DNA of 64,000 nt from Akanthomyces muscarius (taxonomy: Eukaryota > Ascomycota > Sordariomycetes > Hypocreales > Cordycipitaceae): NCBI RefSeq assembly GCF_028009165.1, contig NC_079244.1, forward strand, positions 2,852,001-2,916,000. The letters are read 5' to 3'. Positions 45,585 through 57,355 of this stretch are shown piece by piece. Position 1 is the first letter of the stretch. The number at the start of each line of letters is the position of its first letter. The position numbers and the translations under genes are program-made. The notes under the pieces were generated by a model. The model had not been told where the DNA came from. It did no database searches and worked only from the letters and a program-made list of their open reading frames with translations.

Positions 45585-47650
45585 CGTCAACTGCCCCCTT
45601 GTTTTATTTGACAAGTTTACAGTTGAGGGAGTTTGTATGAAGCAGGCTGGGGGGGGGGGAGGGAAAGGGAAGGAGGAGAAGTGGGAACAAAGTCCTACAG
45701 AGAGGTGGGAGTAGAGCACTAGAAAAAGGACGGGCCAATACAGACTGGGATAACTAACTAGTCTCTGGCCGTGTTTATTGCGAGACCCGCAGAGAAGATC
45801 TTGGTCCGGAAGAGCAAGTCTCCTCCGCAGTGCCCGTCGTCATGCAAAGCTAGCGAACGGTCGATCCTCCAAGCAGGGCTAAGCCTATAACAGTTTTCTG
45901 GGCCGTCGTGGTACGATAGAGCGAAGAGTGGAAACGGGTAAGCCACACGACGACGACTCGGCTGCACCGACTCGTGCCAATCCACATTCACCAATGAATG
46001 GCCTTGCAGGCTGTTGACTTGGCTGGGGCGGGGAAGTGGACGGACTGGAGCAGCTTTAGACTCTGGGCTTGCAGAGCCTCAGCTTCCCCAGTGCCAGTGC
46101 GCCGGGGCGGGCAAGTTTTCTACCAGTTGAGTGTTGTGCAAATTTTCATCGGTCGCTTTATCTTTATTGTGGCCCGCTTTGTTCTTGTCGCTTTGACGGA
46201 TTCTTGACGCACAAGTCGACAAGACAATCAACAATGAAGAGCACAACAGCACAACACCGAGCAACGTTGGACGAGCGGCCAGCCTGGCAGGTAAAAGTGT
46301 CGGTCGACGGTCGGTAGCAGTAGACTTTCATATGAACGCCACGGCCATGTGTTCCGAGGCCCGGCTTGCTTGCCCGCAGCGGTGGTGGTGGTGGTGGTGG
46401 ATGTGGATGTGGATGTGGTGGTGCCGCTCTTCAGATGTTATTGCCTGGTGCAACAAGTGGTGCTGCCGAGGCAGACAGAGTTCAGGTCAAAGCGCCTCCG
46501 CATTTGTCTCTTCTTTTCCAGTCTTTTCTTCCCCACAAAGAGCCTCGAACCTCTTTTTCTTGGCCTGCTTCCCCGCCCCCGGCCAAAACCCCGCAAACTC
46601 TGCTGTCAAATCAATTGCCCAGAAAATGTAATGTGGTTTTGCGAGCATTGAACAATGGAAAAAACTCAATACTTGCCAGGCGCCATCTTCCGTGAATTGG
46701 CTGACAACGGATTGCTGTTGACTAGTAAACGTCCGTGCTACCAGCAGGCCACCAGTACTGGTACTCTATCCACAGCCAATATTAGCCCCCACCCTTGCCC
46801 TTACCTTACTACAGCCTCTTTTTGCCCGCATGCAAACTGGCAACTGGCACCTGGTATCCGTAAAATGCTGCACAACAAGATTGCCCGAGTATCCGTCCCC
46901 TGCCCTCCGTCTTGTCTGCACATAATATTGAGCCAATCACCCACTCTGGCCCAGAATCCCTGCTAGCTGGCCTGTGCGCTCTGGGGTCATCACCATGCAT
47001 CGGCCTCGCTGGCTGCACCTTCATTTCAATCCCACTTGAAATACGAGCCCGTCACCCTGTCTCGACGTCGCTGTCCTTTAAAAAATAAAAAAATAAAAAA
47101 TAAAAAATCAAACATCAGCCTTCAAACACATACATACTGGTAGCACGCTGTCGATCTTGCAACAGGCCGCACAAGGCAGGACATGGTCAAGATTCGGCGC
47201 CAAACTGAGTGCTAGCCACGCCGTCTCTGACGTCAAACTATCCCTCCACCATGTCCGGAGTCGCATACTGCAATCTTCGTTCCCAAGTGACATCCTCCAG
47301 TCGCATTACTAGCACTCCTGCCCAGCCTGCCTTTTGCTCCAACGCCTTTGAGCCGCCTCGACGCCACGTCCACAAGTGCGTTGCCATGATGATATAGCCT
47401 ATTCAGCTTCCCCGCTGCCAACGCCGCCACTCAACTTGCGCGCCCGAGGCAAAATAAAGCAGTTGCTGCCATAGACTAGTCGTCCTTTCTAGTTTAAGAA
47501 AATTGCAATCCAATTCTTGTGCCCCGGCCTGAACGCATAGTGAGACTTTCTCCTTCCAGAGCTCTTTATCTTTTCTACACTCGTATTTCCAGAACAATTT
47601 GGATTCATCACTCCATGAGTCCTAGAGACTCTCATAAATACTTGTAGAAC
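45585..47650. other. Intergenic region between the PAN-domain gene and the ABC transporter
   Basis: About 2.1 kb without a defensible gene. It contains a GGT/GGATGT repeat at 46381-46427, an A-rich tract at 47075-47108 and two TACTGGTA copies (46756, 47135). Confidence 0.55.
46381..46427 (+). repeat. GGT/GGATGT G-rich simple repeat
   Basis: About six GGT units followed by three GGATGT units, then GGTGGTG. The plus strand is rich in GG pairs and could form a two-tier G-quadruplex; this is an inference from sequence only. Confidence 0.75.
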
Positions 47651-50600
47651 CTAACCGGAATCTCCTCGCTCAGCATCCTCCTTGAGCCTGCGGCAGTCAA
47701 TCCTTCTCTCTGCTTCTCTTTCATCATCAGATTCCACATCGGCTCTTAATGCAGAAACTAGCTTGCCGTTGACAATTTCGAGCTTGAGGTCTGGTTTTTG
47801 GATCGGCGAATCCCAGTGCGCAATGCTCAGCACGGTGCACCCTTGAAATGCGTCCACGAGAACGCGCTGCACCTCAAGAGTTGATGCCATACTCAACGAC
47901 GCCGTGGCTTCGTCCAGAAGCACAATTTTGCTCCCTGTTTGAACATGATGCAACAGTGCTCGTGCAATACATAGTAGCTGTTGTTGGGCTACGGATAACC
48001 CAGCGTCTTGACTGTCCCTGTCCAGCCCACCCTTTGACTGAATGACGTCCCATAGCCCCAGCTGCCTGAGCGTAGACTCTATGATTGATTCGAGAAGGTT
48101 TGTACCGATAAATGGAATTAGGTTGTGTCGAATGGAGCCGTCAAGGATCACCGGAGTCTGCGTGATTGTCGTGATTCGCTCCCGCAGTGCTTGGCGCGAG
48201 ACTTGACTGATGTTGATGCCATCGATGTAAATAGACCCAGAATATTCCAGGAAATTTAGCAGTGTTACAAACAGAGAACTTTTTCCACTGCGAGCCCAGA
48301 TATGTCAGCTGCTGCAAGGCACATCGTCTACGAATAAGTGGCTCCTTACCTGCCGGATCGACCACTGATGGTCACCTTGTCACCGCTCAACGCTGTAAAC
48401 GACACATCTGTGAGAACCGAATCAGTGCTATCAAAACATTAGCAATCTTGCATATAACGTCGCAACTTTGTGTTTTGCTGACTTGTAACCTGCTGTCACG
48501 TTTCTGAACTCGATCCTCCCGTGCTTTGGCCAATCTTTGGGCACACTGAAGTCCAGTTGGTCCTTTTCATGCGGTGTAACTTCCACAAAGGACTTCGATC
48601 TGGCGATTGAGCCTAGAGCAATCTCCATCTCTGTCCATCTCTTCACAGCGATTGTTAGAGTTCCGCCAAAGTCAATAAGCGTCAAATAAGCGAGTCCCGT
48701 GGCTGCTGGAGAGCTTGAGCTTCTGACATAAAGCGCAACGCTGACAATAAAAACACCAACAGCGGTAACCATCAAGTCCAATACTAGATTCAGCCACCGC
48801 TGAACGCATAACATGTGATAATATGCTCTTTGAGAAGCATCCAGCAAGGCAAGGTTTTTCTCGAGCTGGCTCGATAGCCATCCAAAGGCTCTGATATGCT
48901 GGATGCCGTTGGCGGTCTCTTTGAAGCGTATAAATAAAGGCGCTTTGGACTCTAGATCGAGGTGCCGAAGTTGTCGAGAAGTGCGTAGGTAAAAATTTTG
49001 AACGAAATACACAGCAGCAACAATGATTGGGAGGGCAATGGTGGCATACGATGAACCAGACATCACAAAACCCACGCTTATGACGGAAGAGTACAGCACT
49101 GTGATAGTAAGTCAGAATACAGTCATGTCAAACAGTTCGGCAAAACAGACTAAAGACGAATCTATACATGGCGATTGGCAGTATCTGGACAACCAAGCTC
49201 ATGTCTTGACTGAATCTAAGACCACGTCAGTATGCAACTGTGGACGCAGGTCTATTCACTTACCGGTTCAATAGAGAACCACTATCAACGGTACAGAGAA
49301 ACTGAAACGTGGCGCTGTAAACCGTTAGAAGAGGAATTACCCTGACTGGGAGAAACGTACTTCATCGATGCATCCAACAGCAACTGGTGTAGTCTTTCGC
49401 CAGATTCGGGGAGAATACGGAGATAAAAAAGCCTATGTGCTACTGTTAGTGTTGTTTTCCACCCCAAAGATGATACATTTACTTACCTCTGACTCCAAAG
49501 TCCCGTTGCGACTCGCGTAAAGGCGATCAAAGCAAAGCCGATGAGATACAAATTGTTCTTCGAGCCGTGATCTACCCATATTCGAACATAACCGTCTATT
49601 TGTATGTATTTTAAACATTAGCGCTGCTGAAAAGGTAAAGTTGCAAAGCTAAATGGGCAATGGCGTACGTACTGGGGAAATTGTCGCAAAACACGACTAC
49701 AAGCATGGAAGCAATCCATAAGAGAAATCGCAGCTTTGCAAAAGATCCAAAATAGAATCGATATAGACTAAATTCTCCTCTGGCTCGTGACAAGTCTTCC
49801 GTAGCTTCAACTTCAGACTTGGCCTCAGCACGAGCTTCTTGCTTGCTCTCTTGGCGGCTGGCCGACGCACTTTCCGTGGTTTTGAATTCCTCCGAAACTT
49901 GCTTCGTCAGCCCCATCGATTCGACTAATCGCACCTTCATAGCGCTATCATCAAGTTCTTTGTGGTGAAGAATTGACGTGTGGTCAATTTGTAGCAGCTC
50001 GTCCGCCACATCCACAGCAATTCCCAAGTGCGACGCAAAAACGACGGTGGTTTTCAGTTGCCTGAGTAAACCGTCTGGCCCAAGCAGTTTTTTGATCATA
50101 GCGCGTGCTGTAACTTGATCCTGAGAACCAAAAATATCATCGACTACCATGATGTCTGCTTGGGTGTAAGCGGCTCGGGCCAGCGCAACCCTGTGGCGTT
50201 GGCCAACACTCAAATTCATTCCATCACTGCCAACCACTGTCTCATCGCCGGCGGCAAGCTGACCGAAGTCGTCCAAAAGCTGGCATGCCTCCACGACAGC
50301 TTGATACCATTTTTGATCGTAAGCATTCGGCCCGATAACGTTTTCTCTGATGGTAGCATTGACCAGGTAAGGGCTCTGGTCGCAAAACGCCCATTTTGAC
50401 TTGGCAACTATGACAGCGCCGTGCGAAATCGTACCCTCCCCGATTAAATTTTGGAGAAATGTTGATTTTCCACAACTTATTGGGCCAATGAGCGCAATTA
50501 CCTTTGAACGTAAAATACGCAGGTTGATGCCCTGTAAAATTGCCTGAGGATGACCGGCTGGGCCAATCCATGCATCTTTCAGCTCAATAACAGCTTCTTC

Positions 50601-52738
50601 AACAGTCTCTCTGCCAGCCATGTCAACACTTGTTTGCCGAACTTTGGTTGCTTTGGTCTCATCCGAGCCGCACTTGTTGTTTCTCTGATTCGAATCGATC
50701 CAGCAGTGTTCTACAGATGGGAGAGCCTCTCCATTGTAGTGTTGACGTTTGTCTGACCACTCGGGAAGCTGCAAATACTCCTGAATGCGTTTCATACATA
50801 CCCAGAGTCTCGGAATACTAGCCCAAGTATCTATCAAGTAGAATAGTGGCATTTGTACAATTGTGATGAGGGAAAGGGTCGGGAATGCCACCTGTGCGGT
50901 GAAGCCGTTCTCAAATCGTGTCCAAAAAAGAGCCGCAGCCAGAATAATAACGGGGGTAAACGCTTCTATCGATAGTGCTGAAATTATTTGTCAATACTAA
51001 GAAGTCTGGTCAAAAGTGAAGTTGATGAGACTTACCCCCCGTCATCGTTGTTGTCGTGCAGATACGGTATCGCCGCGAGCATTCCATTTCGATTCTGCGT
51101 AGATTCTGCGCATACTTGGAAACAACAGGGCCGAGGCCCATCATGCGGATAGGAATTTGCTGTGACAGAATATTTGACATCTTGGACACTCTTGATTCGA
51201 TGCTGGCGTTCCACGCAGCCAGTGCTCTTCCGGACCAATTGCCAACCAATATTCCATAGATAGCTGAAACTAAAGAGGCCCTTTTGGTCAGGTTTAAATC
51301 AATGTTGGAATCAGCCACAACTTACAGACGAAAGGAGCAAAAACAGTCAAAGCTGCTAGCCCAATGAATTTGTAGAGCAGAAACAACCCAAAATTAATGT
51401 CAAGGAAATAGCTCCAGAGATCATGGAGCTCTGGAAGACTTTCTTCAATTCCCTCAACATCAGCCGTCATAAGCGTAGCAATTGCTGACTTTTTGGCCTC
51501 GGTGCGCGTGAGGCGAAGCTGCTTATCTGCCATGGATGCAACCAGCACGGCACGAACGGCAGTGGCACAGCGATAATTTGCGTGCATGTAGGCCGCCCTG
51601 GCAAGCTATAAGGGGTCGTATTAGTCCCGAATGCAATAAACAAAATCCCTGGTTTGGGTATAAATACTCCTCTGGCGCCGAATACAAGTCCGGAAGCGAC
51701 TATGAGACCGATTCTTTCGTATGCTGGAGGATTTTCTGTCGTCACGCAGTCCAGGATTCGCTGGAGGAGAAATGGCTGCGCAAAAGTCAGGCCGGAGTAT
51801 AACAGCCGAGGGATAATGACAGCGCAAAAAGGCCACCACAACGTGGCGAAGCAAGCAAAGGCGAGACTGCCCCTGAGTGAATTGCTCCTCACTTGAAGAC
51901 GAAAATTAGCAAAATCTAGTAGAAGAGGCTCGGGCTCTATTATAGCACCTTTATCCCATTTGGGAATGAACCGGTTGAGTAGTGGCCCTGCCGACAGTGG
52001 AGGGTCCAAAGGCTCCAAGTCCTCAAGGCACAATGTTTGTCGAAAGCCGACCAGAAAAATTGAATTCAGCCAGGCAAAGACGCTCCGACTCCAAAAGCCA
52101 CTAGTAGCTTCTTTGCTGGTAGTGTGTCGCAGATTCTCGTCGATCAAGAGGGCAGTCTTTGGGATTTCTTGTACAGCAATAAGGATTGCTTTGGCAGCGG
52201 CAGCGGCAGCCGACAGGCCGCCCAACGCGCTCATCCAGTGCCTCAAAAAGTAGGATCTACTTTTTACGACATCTAGAAGGAGGCTCATCAGAATGTAGAG
52301 ACTAAGGAGCGAGGTTGGTCGCAAGGTGAAACGGTGCTCAACGACGACGAGGAAGACGATTGTGAAGCTAGCGACGCAGGACATTGAAGCGGCGGCGAGA
52401 GCAATATCGGGCCTGATGGAAGGAGTTTTTCGATAAAGAACAAGGCTAGCAACCTCCAAGGCAAATAGCAAGAGTGTTGCAGCCTATGCAGCGAGTATCA
52501 GTATCGCCACTAGTTGTGATGGTGGTTGCAAAGCGAAACGGACCAGTTTGATCCACAGGGTGGTTCCTGCTCTAGCATATGCAGGGCCTCGTTTGTAAAC
52601 ATAGAAAAACAGCGGCGCTGCAGCAACAAGCAGCCCAGTCGGCAGGATACCTAGAGCAGATTGTTCAAATCTAAGAGTAAAGTCAAACCAAGAGCCATAC
52701 TGTGGCCCGAAAGTCTCATCATTGCCAGCAGCACCCAT
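47651..52738 (-). CDS. ABC multidrug transporter, ABCC (MRP) subfamily, full-length with TMD0
   Basis: Twelve exons: 52738-52544, 52483-51668, 51605-51326, 51269-51036, 50977-49673, 49595-49487, 49432-49361, 49314-49264, 49215-49151, 49098-48483, 48427-48350 and 48287-47651. They join in frame to 1485 residues. The order is TMD0, TMD1, NBD1, TMD2, NBD2. NBD1 has Walker A GPISCGKST (about 673), signature LSVGQ (764) and Walker B VVDD (786), with Asp replacing the catalytic Glu, as is common in ABCC NBD1. NBD2 has Walker A GRSGSGKSS (1270), signature LSVAQ (1371), Walker B VLLDE (1396-1400) and H-loop His near 1431. Three donors are unusual: GTCCGT (intron 1), GTCTGT (intron 9) and GTCAGC (intron 10). 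Skipping them would leave a stop or frameshift, while using them restores family length and alignment. It exports organic anions or toxins; the substrate is unknown. Confidence 0.9.
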
Positions 52739-54205
52739 GACGGCGAACAGGTGCTGTAGTCGAGGTCTGAGTGCTTTGACAGAACTGGTACGGGATTCGA
52801 TCCGCGGTAGCAGAGAAAGGAGTGCGAGCTCGGGTATCAATGAAGGCAGGAGCGAATAGAATTCTCTCCTCACTGTTCAGCGATGGGATCAAAGGTGGAC
52901 AGAGATGAGGCAAACGTGGCTGGCTACTCTTGTCCTGCGGCCAGAAATTTGGCTTTATTCCTTGTCAATGTATCGTTAAACTACCTGGTTAATGTTGAGA
53001 TTTCCCCCGCGCCGGCAAAAAGGGAAGTCAACAGTGACATGGCCTGCCTGCAGGATGGGTGACGCGGGGGTCTTTTGTAGGCGCCCAATGTACCAACACC
53101 GGGGCAGCGTCCCACCACGTTCATTCGCAGTAACCAAGTACGGCTTACAGCCATAACAGAAGACATTCATGCGTAGGTAGGAGTAAATAAAGTGGCTGTC
53201 GACGGAACCCGTAAGGTGTGTGGTGGCTTGCATAACGCCCGCCTCATTGGCGGGCCAGTGGGCATTGCTGCAGCTGCAGCTATATTATTCCAAAGTCATG
53301 ACAAAAGTTCCAAGCGCTTGGAGCAGCCCAGGAGTATCTAAGCCTCCGCCAACGCTTCTAAATCTAGTCGTCTGCATGCCATGCTACGCCAGGCCAAGGC
53401 AAGCCAGAATCTTAGGCAATCCTGAGAAGGATTCGTGTGTGGGAACGATAGCTGCGAATGGCAGCCAACAACGCAGGTGCCTGTGAGCTTGCCACGAGCG
53501 CATACACGCAAGCAATACACGAGCCCGATAACAGTGGCAGAATTCTGTAAAAGCCTTTTGCCACGCTTGGCAGCTAAATAATACAGCGAGTGAACCGAAA
53601 CATATCTCGAACCAACTATCCAGTCGGCGCAGCATCGTGATATTCACACAGCGGGATGTCGTCATTCTGATGGTGTCAAGGCAGAGTAATCAAGACTATC
53701 CCCCTCAGCCTCAGCCCGATGAAGATTTTTTAAACAAATCATGTGCTACAGGCCGACTTTCCGACGTCTTTGCCGCTGGTTGACGGGCTGCAAGCAAGCG
53801 CCGCGCCACTAGATCAACCATCAGCCTGTGTGCGGACACTCCCTAGCGCCTACTTTGCTTATAGCTCCGAGGTCTGTACACTTGTCACTTATAAGTGGCG
53901 ACAACATCTCTAAGCGCCTAAGAGAAGTAAGAGTCAGAGGGTATATAACGTCTAAAGAAAATATATAGTTAAGATTGTTGGTCTAAAAGCACACTGTTAA
54001 GCAAGTGGCTTCTACTACTTGAGCGAATCTCTCTTTCCTCCTCCTCGGCTTAGTGGCTTATTGAGTATCAATCCCACCGCTACTTTGTGATATTGAAGGC
54101 CCCTTTTTGCTTAGGATCTTTAGGTATTGACTACCCATATCGGCTGAAAGAGTCAATATATCTGTTGGATGCCTCGCCTCTCTGGCGAATGTGTTTGCCG
54201 CAATT
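52739..54205. other. Accessory intergenic region right of the ABC gene
   Basis: About 1.5 kb with no defensible gene. It becomes AT-rich after 53690 and includes the perfect 12-base palindrome CACTTATAAGTG at 53885-53896. It holds the ABC promoter and the 3' region of the membrane protein gene. Confidence 0.55.
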
Positions 54206-55663
54206 TTACAGTAGAATCGAGTACTGGGCCCAGTTGACGACCTCATAAGTACTAGACGGCTGCCGTCGGAGACTGATAAAGTCTTCAATAATGATAAAGA
54301 CTCGAGCGAAACTGTAGATCATACACAGTAACGTAGCAGGTACCCAGACACGCAGCTTCATGTCAAAGTTTGGATCGTGGTTTGGCGAAAGATTCGAGAA
54401 CCGTCTGAGCCAATCTAGCCTGCTGCCTCGTTTCTTCCTCCCAGTGGTGCTCCCCTCAATTAAGGGAATCTGCGGCTCAGTGTCGGTGCCGCCGCTAGCA
54501 GCCTTGCGTAACGACCGCCAGATGTTGTGGTAACATTGGCTTATACACGCCCCGTACCGATCGAGAACCGCGATTGCACAACCCAGAAAGCCATACGACA
54601 CTCCAACAACGGTTGAAACGCGCCAAAGAAGACTCTCCGTGGGCGTTGGGAAGTATGCATTCCATGCGGAGAGCAGCACGCAGCTATAGACCTGTGTGAG
54701 AAGCCCACCCAAGGCCTCGAGAGTCAACGCCACCTGTAGAAGCTCTATGGACGGAAATGTATTTGGGAAAACGCTGTTACTTTCGCCTTCCCCCGTCGTA
54801 GGCGACTGTGTGCCATAGCACAAGGTGCGCAAGATACACGTGTAGGATGCCCAGGCCTTGCTCAGAACCCACTCCTGGCGGTCGTAAAAAGCGAGTGGCG
54901 TTGCGCCAAAGTTCCGACTCCGGGGATTCGGGGGGTCCATCATATTTTCAAGTACGGTTGATAAACAAACGTTGCTTTGGATGATCATCGGATGTGAAAT
55001 GTCCATTGGTTTGCGCCACCATGCTGCGGCGGAAAAGACCATAATGAGCACCAGACTGAGCGTCGTCAGCTCCAGCGTCGTGATGGGCAGACCCTGTGCG
55101 ATTCGCGCCAAGGTGCTAATTGTAAACCATAGTACCTGGCCGATTGTGATTGTCCGTGCGAGGCCGTTGGACTTGTTCCGCATCTCGATTTCCTCTGGCT
55201 TGATTCTCGGAAGCTCGAGGAAGCCATTGTCTGCTAGGTACCGCAACTGCGTGCAATTCACTGGAAATGGTCGTTGGTGAGCAGTGCTGGCTTCTGACGA
55301 GTCAGGCCCAAGAAACTGGATAAATAAGCCGCCCATGTTGACGAAGAAGCACTCTCGCAATCCCCAACCGCTGGAGCTTCGCGCCTTGAAAGCATTTTTG
55401 TCCAGCCAAGCACGATGGAGCTGCCCGACCGCGACCCAGAGAACAGCTTCTGGCATAAGAATAGCCAGGAGGAAAAGACTCAATTTTCCTTGGATCTTGC
55501 TCCAGGCGCCGCCACCGAGCGGTGGCACATTGGGGCAAACGCTGGACCAGCAGAGTAGCACAATGGTACCGATGCAGCTTCTGAGAATTTCATACGTCCC
55601 CCGTATATTGGCTTCGCCTTGCCAACCAACTAGTGCGGTCTCGTTCGCGCCCGGATTGCTCAT
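54206..55663 (-). CDS. Fungal polytopic integral membrane protein of unknown function
   Basis: A single exon of 485 residues from the ATG at 55663; a TTG three codons upstream is not used as a start. The N-terminus is short, followed by RGTYEILRSCIGTIVLLCWSS (membrane segment 1) and then a second segment (LAILMPEAVLWVAVGQL). A soluble stretch contains the GGLFIQF motif. The family hallmark comes next: NKSNGLARTITIGQVLWF, RIAQGLPITTLELTTLS and WWRKPMDI. Three or four more hydrophobic segments follow, and a basic loop (GRKKRGSR) precedes the last one (FARVFIIIEDFISLR). I recognise this as a large lineage-expanded fungal family usually annotated only as integral membrane protein. No enzymatic motif is visible. 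The frame is intact despite lying next to decayed sequence. Confidence 0.82.
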   Translation of the reverse strand: MSNPGANETALVGWQGEANIRGTYEILRSCIGTIVLLCWSSVCPNVPPLGGGAWSKIQGKLSLFLLAILMPEAVLWVAVGQLHRAWLDKNAFKARSSSGWGLRECFFVNMGGLFIQFLGPDSSEASTAHQRPFPVNCTQLRYLADNGFLELPRIKPEEIEMRNKSNGLARTITIGQVLWFTISTLARIAQGLPITTLELTTLSLVLIMVFSAAAWWRKPMDISHPMIIQSNVCLSTVLENMMDPPNPRSRNFGATPLAFYDRQEWVLSKAWASYTCILRTLCYGTQSPTTGEGESNSVFPNTFPSIELLQVALTLEALGGLLTQVYSCVLLSAWNAYFPTPTESLLWRVSTVVGVSYGFLGCAIAVLDRYGACISQCYHNIWRSLRKAASGGTDTEPQIPLIEGSTTGRKKRGSRLDWLRRFSNLSPNHDPNFDMKLRVWVPATLLCMIYSFARVFIIIEDFISLRRQPSSTYEVVNWAQYSILL

Positions 55664-56550
55664 GCCGTGCAACGTCGTGATGAAGGGAGTCGCAGGGTAC
55701 GCTGGATGGTAATACTAATATGTAAGTTGATGACAGCTCTAGTGACTGATAGGCATGTTATGGGAAGCACATTATCGTCGAGGCTGCTCTAGGCAACATC
55801 CCCGCGCAAGTAGGGGCTGTACCCGCGCGACTGACCAGAGCCTAGAATAGTGCTCAGCAAATAGCCAAATATAGGATCCCTGCTCAGCAGGCAGTGTGGG
55901 CTCTTACATGCATAAAGTGTAGAACAGGTCGAGTGAAGTGTATATACGCTGTATGCACCTGGACGCCCAATTTTCAGCTACTCTTTAAACGGCTTAGGTC
56001 GTGTTTTATGCCGATAACAACACTTCTTCCTTGAATAAATATCCCTGCTGTCCTGAGGAAGAGGTGTGCCATCCATGCAGATTCTGGCTCTTAGCTTAGT
56101 AGAGAAACTAGAGACTTAACCACTCCCGGAGGAGAGTCTTTATCTACTCCTCCTGATCGATTTGACTCGTGAGTCCAACTCTTGTCTGAGACACTCCCAA
56201 GCTTGGCGAACTAGGCTCTCTTCCGAGAACCTACCACGTCTTGACACGATACAATGGATGGTGGCAGAAGCCGTTATGCGGGCCGCTCCTTCGTCTAGAT
56301 CCGCTGTGGGGGCCAGAAGAAGAACTCTAGCTGTGTCGTGGCCGTGTCGTGCTATCGTGGCTGGTTTGCAGCCGGCCTCGGGGAGCTGCTCTTAGCTGCC
56401 GCAAGGCGTAACTCCACACCACCGATAAGTAGTGAGCGCTTACTCAGTGGTTCTAAGTGGTCGGGCGGACAACCAAAACGTTGGCGTAGTTTCCTCATGC
56501 ACGTCCAGGTGCATGTACTAAATTACGAGCAGCGCGAGCCTATTCCCTGG
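55664..56550. other. AT-rich, possibly repeat-derived sequence
   Basis: About 890 bases without a gene. Short frames at 56162-56395 show no domain. A TGGTGGCAGAAGCC sequence at about 56257-56270 vaguely resembles a retrotransposon primer-binding region, but no LTR pair or reverse transcriptase remnant is visible. Confidence 0.45.
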
Positions 56551-56772
56551 TGGCAACTGTGCATTCTGTTCTATCACTTACCTGTTCAACAGAGAACCGC
56601 TATCAACCTAATAGATGAACCGAAATGTGGCACTACAGGCCGTTAGAAGATGAATTCGCCCATTATCACTGACTAGGATAAACGTACTTTATCGACGCAT
56701 CCCATAGCAGTTGGTATAGTCTTTCGCTAGATTTAGGGAGAATACGGAGATGGAAGAGCCTATGTGGTCAAT
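56551..56772 (-). pseudogene. Decayed duplicate of exons 7-8 of the ABC transporter gene
   Basis: This stretch aligns with 49230-49440, the segment of the ABCC gene covering its seventh and eighth exons, the intron between them and the flanking splice sites, at roughly 80% identity by eye. Exon 7 reads LFHLRILPKSSERLYQLLWD here against LFYLRILPESGERLHQLLLD in the intact gene. The exon 8 counterpart contains an in-frame TAG. Splice acceptors (CACATAG, CTGTAG) and donors (GTACGT, GTAAGT) are preserved. No adjoining ABC sequence is recognisable on either side, so this is a fragment. Orientation is the same as the intact gene about 7 kb away. Confidence 0.78.
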
Positions 56773-57355
56773 GATTAGTGTGAGTAGAGGAAATGGGAAG
56801 AGGCGCGTGTATATGGGTGTACGCACACATTAAATTGTATTTATTGGGTTGATTATAATCATTTATAAAATAATCAGTTTACTTCTCTCTCAGGCACGCA
56901 GAGACAATATCCCTAAGGTCGTACTATGCTTTGAGCTACCTAGGCAGTCTTGCTTCTAGAGCACCCAGTAGGCCCTACCTACCGAAAGGCTTCACAGAAA
57001 GCAAGCCGCCCGCTACGGAGGTAAGTCCAGTTCAAGATAGAGCCTTGTCACCGAATATAAATTATTATCGAAACAGCTGGCATTGAAAATATTCTAGTAA
57101 ATTTGGCAAAGGTATTTGTTTGGTGCGCCGTAGAAGCCAATTTGCTCCACTGACTAATTTCCCTTGCGGCGCTTCACGCCACCTGTAGATCTACCAGCTT
57201 CATCCCTCAAACGCCAGCATACTACACCCGCCAGCCATCACCAACGCGTGATTAATCCACCAAATCAAGCCTCGCATTATAATCCATAGCCCCATATACA
57301 TCACATCGCAAAAGACCTTGAGAAGCCCCGCTCCCGCGGGCAACACAACCTCGTC
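56773..57355. other. AT-rich intergenic region upstream of ALG12
   Basis: About 580 bases, no gene. It contains an imperfect AT-rich palindrome near 56850-56875. The last 200 bases hold the ALG12 promoter and leader. Confidence 0.5.

Noticed and set aside
49099..49167. Apparent one-base frameshift between two short exons of the ABC transporter.
   Set aside because: Using donor GTCTGT at 49150 rather than GTATAG at 49167 restores the frame and gives the same spacing as other ABCC proteins in this membrane segment.
52484..52486. In-frame TAG in the first reading frame of the ABC transporter, first read as a nonsense mutation.
   Set aside because: A 60-nt intron with donor GTCCGT (52543) and acceptor CATAG removes it. 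The spliced product aligns better with fungal ABCC proteins (KL followed directly by the LLFALEVASLV segment), so the gene is taken as intact.
47651..55663. Idea of a secondary-metabolite cluster around the ABC transporter.
   Set aside because: There is no polyketide synthase, NRPS, terpene synthase, P450 or pathway regulator nearby; a transporter and a membrane protein alone do not make a cluster.
56240..56350. Sequence resembling an LTR end and primer-binding site (TGGTGGCAGAAGCC).
   Set aside because: No second LTR, target duplication, reverse transcriptase or integrase remnant was found, so a retrotransposon call is not supported.
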